Below are positions 23,888 through 29,129 of a stretch of 29,129 nt of DNA, piece after piece. How positions within the stretch are numbered: position 1 is the stretch's first letter; every line of letters begins with the position of its first letter. The DNA is from B16-G9 sp964400655. Lineage in GTDB: Bacteria > Bacteroidota > Bacteroidia > Bacteroidales > F082. The stretch spans positions 1-29,129 of the forward strand of contig CAYNVN010000184.1 of the NCBI GenBank assembly GCA_964400655.1. Reading direction: 5' to 3'. The notes beneath the pieces are model-generated. The model saw nothing but the letters and a program-made list of their open reading frames with translations, did not search any database and was not told the DNA's origin. Made by a program: the position numbers and the translations under genes.

Positions 23888-25915
23888 ATGAAAACAAGTT
23901 TATTCAATCCCTTAAAAGCAGCAACACTGTTACTTCTGTTATCAGTACTATTATCGGTAAATAGTGTTTTAGCACAGGTTGCCATCAATACTGACAATAC
24001 AACAGCTGACCCAAAAACAATGCTCGATGTAAAAAGCACAACCAAGGGTGTGCTTATTCCGCGTATGACGTCATCACAGCGAAATAATATTATAAGCCCG
24101 CCACAGGGATTAATGGTATATGTAACTACCGACCACAAATTTTATTATTTCAATGGTACGGTATGGACTATACTCAGCGCCAACTCAATTGATGACCTGA
24201 GTGATGGCCGCACCGGACAGAACACTGTTTTTCTTGGCGAAGGTTCTGGCAAACATGATAATATGTTAAACAACAAAAATACTGCAATAGGAGCCAACTC
24301 TATGTATGAAAATATTGGGGGAAAAAATAATACAGCAACAGGAGTCGAGGCTCTTAAAAATAACATTACGGGAAATAATAACACGGCAACAGGGGCTTAT
24401 TCTTTATTCAAGTGTTCAACTGGTAACGATAATACTGCTGCCGGATACAATGCTATGTATAACATAACCACAGGAATCGGCAATGTTGCTATGGGAAAGT
24501 ATTCGCTCTACTATAATCATACGGCTAACAGCAATGTTGCCATTGGAGCATATAGTGCCTATTATAACAAACGCTCAAACATAGTTGCGGTTGGCGACTC
24601 GGCACTTCTTCATAACTGCTATCCTTCCTTTACCGCTGATCAGGGTAAATGGAATACTGCAGTGGGTTCAAAAGGTTTGTTTACCAATAATACCGGAAAA
24701 GGTAATACCGCTATGGGTTATCAGGTTCTTTATAGTAATGCACATGGTAATTTCAATACTGCAGTAGGTTATATGGCCATGACCAGTAATACCGGTTCAG
24801 GAAATACAGCATTTGGTTCTAACAGTTTATATAAAAATGGATCTCAACAAAATCTGGTTGCAATTGGTGATTCAGCACTCTATAATAACGGTAACGGAGC
24901 AACTGGTACACAGGGATTTTATAATACTGCCGTTGGATCACAATCGCTTGTAAAAAACCACAAAGGATACGGCAATACCGCAACAGGTTATAAAGCTTTA
25001 TATGCCAATACTACTGGTTATCATAATGCTGCAATGGGTTATCTTTCGCTTGGAAATAATACAAGCGGAGTACATAATGTTGCGATAGGTAGTAATACTC
25101 TAAACCTTAATACTTTTGGCAGCCATAACGTGGCCATTGGACGTAGTGCTCTTTACTATAACGGATCCGGAACACCAGGGCAGGATGTGGCATCTTATAA
25201 TACAGCCGTTGGTGATGCAGCATTAAGTGGTGTAACCTCAGGTAATTATAATACTGCACTTGGGCAAGAAGCCTTTAAAACAGGAAACTATTCTAATTCT
25301 ACAGCTGTAGGATCAGGAGCTATAATTGGCGGAAATAATGCCACTGCCATTGGACACGGAGCTAATGCAAACGCCAGTAACAGGGTTAGAATTGGAAACT
25401 CTAGTGTAACTTATATAAGCGGTCAGGTAGCCTGGTCTCACCCATCTGATGGCCGCTTCAAACGAAATGTAACCGAAACGGTTCACGGGTTGGATTTTAT
25501 ACTTAAACTCAGACCTGTAAATTTCACCTGGGATATTACAGCACTTGACAATTATATGAGCAATCCGACTCCTGTTACCGCAGATGAAATTGCCAGCCGT
25601 GATGCTGCTGAAAAGATTGTTTGTACAGGATTTATTGCTCAGGAAGTAGAACAAGCTGCACTGGAAATCGGATTTGACTTTGACGGTATTCATCACCCTT
25701 CCAACGATAAAGATCCTTACTCGCTGGCATATTCAGAATTTGTTGTACCTCTTGTAAAGGCAGTACAGGAACAGCAGCAGCAGATTGAAACCCTGAAACA
25801 GGAAAACAGACAAATGAAAAATCAGGAAACCAAAATGAAAACGCTTGAAAAGGCAAATGCCGAACTCAAAGCCCGTATTGAAAAACTTGAGCGGTTAATG
25901 GAAAAAGCTAATTAA
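23888..25915 (+). CDS. Exported YadA-head-like repeat protein with C-terminal S74 chaperone domain
   Basis: A 675-residue secreted protein. A signal peptide (about 1-30, ending VLAQ) is followed by a short N-terminal domain (VAINTDNTTADPKTMLDV, GVLIPRMTSSQR) common in Bacteroidota surface proteins. Residues about 130-500 are many repeats of roughly 17 residues of the form NTAxGxxALxxNTTGxx, resembling the left-handed roll of YadA heads. Ser520 and Lys525 in SDGRFKRNV begin the S74 intramolecular chaperone domain known from phage tail spikes, with FIAQEVEQA and YSEFVVPLVKAV following. A coiled coil (about 630-672) ends the protein. S74 domains trimerise and often cut themselves off after folding. 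There is no T9SS tail or anchor. It is probably a trimeric surface fibre or adhesin. Confidence 0.85.
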   Translation: MKTSLFNPLKAATLLLLLSVLLSVNSVLAQVAINTDNTTADPKTMLDVKSTTKGVLIPRMTSSQRNNIISPPQGLMVYVTTDHKFYYFNGTVWTILSANSIDDLSDGRTGQNTVFLGEGSGKHDNMLNNKNTAIGANSMYENIGGKNNTATGVEALKNNITGNNNTATGAYSLFKCSTGNDNTAAGYNAMYNITTGIGNVAMGKYSLYYNHTANSNVAIGAYSAYYNKRSNIVAVGDSALLHNCYPSFTADQGKWNTAVGSKGLFTNNTGKGNTAMGYQVLYSNAHGNFNTAVGYMAMTSNTGSGNTAFGSNSLYKNGSQQNLVAIGDSALYNNGNGATGTQGFYNTAVGSQSLVKNHKGYGNTATGYKALYANTTGYHNAAMGYLSLGNNTSGVHNVAIGSNTLNLNTFGSHNVAIGRSALYYNGSGTPGQDVASYNTAVGDAALSGVTSGNYNTALGQEAFKTGNYSNSTAVGSGAIIGGNNATAIGHGANANASNRVRIGNSSVTYISGQVAWSHPSDGRFKRNVTETVHGLDFILKLRPVNFTWDITALDNYMSNPTPVTADEIASRDAAEKIVCTGFIAQEVEQAALEIGFDFDGIHHPSNDKDPYSLAYSEFVVPLVKAVQEQQQQIETLKQENRQMKNQETKMKTLEKANAELKARIEKLERLMEKAN

Positions 25916-25964
25916 CCATCTTTCCATTAACACTATAACATAAACCAAAGGTAGGATTTTGGCT

Positions 25965-26007
25965 AAACCACCCGACCCCATATTAAAAGGGGAAAGGTGG
26001 TTTTTTT
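25965..26007 (+). terminator. Rho-independent terminator after the S74 protein gene
   Basis: AAACCACC (25965-25972) pairs with GGTGGTTT (25996-26003), with an inner CCCC/GGGG pair (25976-25979 and 25989-25992) and a T-run to 26007. It lies about 50 bp past the stop codon. Confidence 0.85.
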
Positions 26008-26140
26008 ATTCAATCAGTTATACCGGTTCAATCAGTGTACTATTTTTAGTATAATAAGGCATTGCATCCTATGAGGTTAATTTCTCCCGGCAAAGCGGCT
26101 TTGTTCCAGGGTAAAATCAGTACATTTTTTTTGAATGTTC

Positions 26141-26164
26141 GAATAATAGCTTAATACTACAAAA
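26141..26164 (+). promoter_or_regulatory. Conserved upstream box, copy 2
   Basis: Matches 23413-23436 at 21 of 24 positions and begins 88 bp before the first TGATAACC of the second array. The gap from the terminator (26007) to this box holds no recognisable gene. Confidence 0.5.
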
Positions 26165-26228
26165 GAACAATCGGATATCGTTTTAAATAACTATATGTAA
26201 TATAGATAACTGTTATTGTCTTCACATA

Positions 26229-26286
26229 TGATAACCTTTTGATAACCTGTTTTTATACTCATGATAACCTTTTGATAACCTGTTTT
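26229..26286 (+). promoter_or_regulatory. Array of four TGATAACC direct repeats, copy 2
   Basis: TGATAACC starts at 26229, 26240, 26262 and 26273, with steps of 11, 22 and 11 bp. The two 25-bp units are identical to those of the first array although the linker between them differs in sequence and by one base. The rest of the region has diverged much more, so the repeats look selected. Confidence 0.75.
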
Positions 26287-26287
26287 C

Positions 26288-26319
26288 TTTGCTATAACAG
26301 ATTTATCTCACTTCATTTG
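26288..26319 (+). promoter_or_regulatory. Putative promoter of the second block
   Basis: TTTG (26288-26291), a 20-bp spacer and TTCATTTG (26312-26319), identical in elements and spacing to the first block, with different spacer sequence. Confidence 0.55.
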
Positions 26320-26346
26320 CACCAGACTATAAAACGAAGACCTCAT

Positions 26347-26568
26347 ATGATTCTAACCTATATAAACAACCGTAAACTATTTATTTAATTCGACAGGGTT
26401 GTTAAGTATGGGATGATTTACCTAAATGACGGTTACAATTTTAATAAGCAAACGGCAATTAACAACTCGGAGTTTGAAATTATCAAATTACCTGATAAGG
26501 TTAAACTAATTAACATAATTATTAAGACAGGTACTAAACAGATAACAAGAATAACTAAAACTGAATAG
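26347..26568 (+). pseudogene. Homologue of the 73-residue protein interrupted by one stop codon
   Basis: Read from ATG at 26347, this is a 73-codon frame ending in TAG at 26566-26568, exactly the length of the gene at 23616-23837. About 37 of 73 positions are identical. Codon 14 (26386-26388) is TAA where the intact copy has CAA (Gln), a single C-to-T change. No frameshift is present, and the rest of the frame remains protein-like, so the damage is recent, suppressed, or bypassed by restarting at the in-frame ATG of codon 23 (51 residues). It lies 39 bp upstream of the T9SS surface protein gene. Confidence 0.75.
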
Positions 26569-26607
26569 TTTTTATGAATAAATAATTATTAATTAAACCC
26601 TACTATT

Positions 26608-29013
26608 ATGAAAATTCAAAAAACATCTAAAAAACGCCTGATACTTCTACTGGTTTATGGAACACTAATTATGTTAGGTTCTCAAACTTTAATGGCACAG
26701 AACAACAATCTTTTTTCAAAAGCCAATAACAATGGCGGGAGCAGGAGCAATTATATTACTGTAACATCTCCTGCCGGAGGAGAAGTATGGCATCGGGGGG
26801 AAAGCTATAACATAACATGGACAACAGATCTGCCGACTGGTACAACGTTTGATATTTATTCACAGAGGGCAGGAGGATATGAAGAATTTATTGCCACGGA
26901 GGTAAGTGGTCATCACTACTATTGGACAATACCCGGTGACTACGTAACTAGTGATGAATATCAAATTAAGGTCCAAGAACATGGAGGTGACTGGATTTGG
27001 GATAAGAGCAATAATTTCACTATCACTACCGGATATTTCTTAACTGTTACCTCTCCTAATGGAGGAGAAAGCTGGGTAAATGGAAGTACTCATGAGATAA
27101 CATGGAACACTGATGTTCCTGGTGATGTTCGTATTAAGTTATATCATAATAATAGTTACTATTTATTTCTTGCCGTTGTCCCGGCAAGTTCTGGCACATA
27201 CTCGTGGACACCAAACTACCCGGATGAGAATTATACAATTAGAGTTGAGTCGATTAGTACTAACCAAGACGATTACAGTGATGACTTTTTTGAAATTAAT
27301 AACGATTTTGCAGTAAATTTACCTAATGGCGGGGAAGAGTATAACTGGTCTGACAACTTAATTATAAAATGGAATGATACTGTTGCAGAAGATGTAAAAA
27401 TTGAATTATTCAAGAATGGCAGTTTTGATCAAACTATTATATCATCTACTCCAAGTAATGGTAATAATGGTTATTTTGAGTGGGATATTCCTGATGATAT
27501 TGCAGGTGGTAGTGATTATAAAGTTAAAATCACAAGTTTAACAACAGGAAGTGTTTACGATTTTAGTGATGCCGACTTTACCATTAATGCAAAATCAATT
27601 ACTTTGACTTCTCCTAATGGTGGAGAAAACTGGTCGGCAGGAACGACAAAAGAGATTACCTGGACCTATAACTTTGGACAAGGAAACGTGAAGATTGAAT
27701 TATATAAAAGTGGTCTTTTAAGCTCTACAATAACTTCTCAGGCAAATCATGGTAGTTATTCATGGTTGATTCCGGAATCGCAAACAGCTGGCAACGATTA
27801 CAAAGTGATGCTTAAAAGTAATGATATACTATCAATTTCTGATATTAGTGATGATACATTTACCATAAAAGCTATTACTGTCACTTCTCCAAATGGTGGA
27901 GAAAATTGGGCAAAAGGTTCGAGTCAAACCATTACCTGGACAGGAGCCAGTAAAACTAATAATGTAAAAATCGAATTGTATCTGAATGAAAGCTTTGTTA
28001 GCACGATTGCTTCAAGCACTCCCAATGATGGAAGTTTTGTTTGGGTTATAGGCTCAGGAGTAGCAAGTAGTAATCAATATAAAATAAAAATTACAACCCT
28101 TGACGGAGCTAGTCAGAATGATCTTAGTGATAATAATTTTACAATTAGCGAACAAAGCTATTTTGTAACCGTCACTTCCCCTAACGGAGGCGAAAACTGG
28201 CAGGTGGGAAGTACGCATACCATCACCTGGACTGATAACTTACCTGATGATGTTAAAATATTGCTTTACAAAGGGCTGAATGTAGATCATTGTATTATTG
28301 CTTCAACTCCAAGCGATGGTAGTTATAGCTGGACCATACCTGCCGGGCAGACCCTTGGTGCCAATTACAGGGTGAGGATATCGGGTAATACCAACTTTGT
28401 TTTGGATTATAGTAACTCATATTTTACCATTAGTGCTGCCGGACCACCTGAGTATGATACCGTACAAGGTGTTACTGTCGCCAACAATCAAACCGAATGT
28501 TACAATGCAACCAATACAATATTGGTAGCAGGTTCCGGTACATCCGTTGATATTAATTCGGGAGGTGAAGCTACATTTATCGCCGGACAAAAAATATTGT
28601 TTAAGCCCGGCTTCAGTGCCCATTCAGGTAGTTACATGCATGCATACCTAACCACAACTGCAAACTATTGTAGCAACCCTGGTCCGCCAGCTACATCACC
28701 TCCTCCATCAGGTTATACAAAAGAAAGTATTACCACTGTTTCGGATTTGAATGGAAATCTGGCTAATAATGATCAACTGGTCAATGTTTACCCCAACCCA
28801 ACTTCAGGAAGCCTTAACATTGATTTCAATGGTAAAGAAACCTCAGCTACCATCAGGGTGATTAACTTTCAGGGAGGTATTGTGATAGGAACAAAAATTA
28901 ACCATCAACTCACCGAAAAATTAGATTTACGTTTCCTTCCCAAAGGAATGTACGTGTTAGTAATTAACACTAAAGATCAACAAATAACCAAGAAAATCAT
29001 TAAAAACTATTAA
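26608..29013 (+). CDS. T9SS-secreted surface protein with six beta-sandwich repeats
   Basis: An 801-residue exported protein. A signal peptide (about 1-31, ending LMAQ) is followed by six repeats of about 92 residues beginning near 50, 145, 234, 331, 423 and 519, each opening with VTSPNGGExWxxGxxxxITW. These resemble the Ser/Thr-rich, Kre9/Knh1-like immunoglobulin-type repeat. The third repeat is the most divergent (NLPNGGEEYNW). A further beta segment (ATFIAGQKILFKPGFSAHSG, near 650-670) precedes a Pro-rich linker. The C-terminal sorting domain for type IX secretion follows (VYPNPTSGSLNI to the end, with LPKGMYVLVI). It is probably attached to or released from the cell surface. Adhesion or glycan binding is plausible; no catalytic motif is seen. 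Confidence 0.88.
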   Translation: MKIQKTSKKRLILLLVYGTLIMLGSQTLMAQNNNLFSKANNNGGSRSNYITVTSPAGGEVWHRGESYNITWTTDLPTGTTFDIYSQRAGGYEEFIATEVSGHHYYWTIPGDYVTSDEYQIKVQEHGGDWIWDKSNNFTITTGYFLTVTSPNGGESWVNGSTHEITWNTDVPGDVRIKLYHNNSYYLFLAVVPASSGTYSWTPNYPDENYTIRVESISTNQDDYSDDFFEINNDFAVNLPNGGEEYNWSDNLIIKWNDTVAEDVKIELFKNGSFDQTIISSTPSNGNNGYFEWDIPDDIAGGSDYKVKITSLTTGSVYDFSDADFTINAKSITLTSPNGGENWSAGTTKEITWTYNFGQGNVKIELYKSGLLSSTITSQANHGSYSWLIPESQTAGNDYKVMLKSNDILSISDISDDTFTIKAITVTSPNGGENWAKGSSQTITWTGASKTNNVKIELYLNESFVSTIASSTPNDGSFVWVIGSGVASSNQYKIKITTLDGASQNDLSDNNFTISEQSYFVTVTSPNGGENWQVGSTHTITWTDNLPDDVKILLYKGLNVDHCIIASTPSDGSYSWTIPAGQTLGANYRVRISGNTNFVLDYSNSYFTISAAGPPEYDTVQGVTVANNQTECYNATNTILVAGSGTSVDINSGGEATFIAGQKILFKPGFSAHSGSYMHAYLTTTANYCSNPGPPATSPPPSGYTKESITTVSDLNGNLANNDQLVNVYPNPTSGSLNIDFNGKETSATIRVINFQGGIVIGTKINHQLTEKLDLRFLPKGMYVLVINTKDQQITKKIIKNY

Positions 29014-29027
29014 AAATATACAATGAA

Positions 29028-29085
29028 GTTGTTTAAAGCTAACAGCTTGAAAATATAACTATTCTACTGTAGAAGACAGTTCAAA
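29028..29085 (+). repeat. Dispersed 58-bp repeat, copy 2
   Basis: Gap-free match to 11926-11983 with 50 of 58 bases identical, again beginning just after the stop codon of an exported-protein gene and in the same orientation. No terminator-like hairpin is obvious inside it. Confidence 0.75.
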
Positions 29086-29089
29086 AAGT

Positions 29090-29129
29090 AAAAAGCGTGT
29101 CACACTGAGCGTCTGCCTGTCGGCAAGGC
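29090..29129. other. Intergenic end sequence with a GTGTCACACTGAGCG phrase and small palindrome
   Basis: The window ends in GTGTCACACTGAGCG followed by TGCC-TGTC-GGCA (29114-29125), a small palindrome. Phrases of this kind recur between genes in many Bacteroidota. No gene is visible, and the element is cut by the window edge. Confidence 0.35.

Overview
The window looks like a chromosomal segment of an anaerobic or facultative member of the Bacteroidota, probably Bacteroidales-like. The evidence is Bacteroidota-type promoter elements (TAnnTTTG), an S46 dipeptidyl-peptidase of the DPP7 class, a LruC-domain lipoprotein, a TPR-membrane-HTH regulator, a surface protein ending in a type IX secretion (T9SS type A) sorting domain, and an oxygen-sensitive glycyl radical enzyme. 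I see no rRNA or tRNA gene, insertion sequence, phage gene or CRISPR array. All family assignments are read from motifs by eye; no database was searched.

Layout. (1) 1-335: intergenic low-complexity and repeat mosaic without a gene. (2) 336-4155: housekeeping and sugar genes: a GT-B type glycosyltransferase, a ROK-family kinase, a PPP-type phosphatase and gpmA. (3) 4421-11920: a hydroxyproline catabolism island: glycyl radical activase, trans-4-hydroxy-L-proline dehydratase (HypD), a putative pyrroline-2-carboxylate reductase of the ornithine cyclodeaminase/mu-crystallin family, a trans-3-hydroxy-L-proline dehydratase (Cys/Thr member of the proline racemase superfamily), and then an exported C69 dipeptidase. 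(4) 12183-15464: tatC, an extended SDR, an ECF sigma factor, a small membrane protein in the anti-sigma position and a Spy/CpxP-like periplasmic protein. (5) 15542-21119, minus strand: LruC lipoprotein, DPP7-like peptidase and mannose-1-phosphate guanylyltransferase. (6) 21296-29129: a surface-protein locus more A+T rich than the rest, by eye.

Region 6 holds the most unusual structure. Upstream of each of two large exported proteins there is a homologous block of about 425 bp: a 24-bp box, exactly 88 bp later an array of four TGATAACC repeats at 11/21-22/11-bp spacing, then a conserved TTTG-N20-TTCATTTG promoter-like pair, then a 73-codon small ORF of unknown function. The first copy of the small ORF is intact. 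The second has the same length and about 51% identity but carries one in-frame TAA at codon 14. The exported protein after the first block has YadA-head-like repeats and a C-terminal S74 chaperone domain. The one after the second has six roughly 92-residue beta-sandwich repeats and a T9SS signal. A membrane-anchored TPR-HTH regulator is divergently transcribed beside the first block and is an attractive, unproven candidate to bind the arrays.

How the parts may work together: exported peptidases (C69 and DPP7-like) could release dipeptides and amino acids from collagen-like proteins. The cytoplasmic enzymes would convert trans-4-Hyp to pyrroline-5-carboxylate and trans-3-Hyp via pyrroline-2-carboxylate to proline. 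The surface locus may mediate adhesion under its own regulator. These links are inference from gene order.
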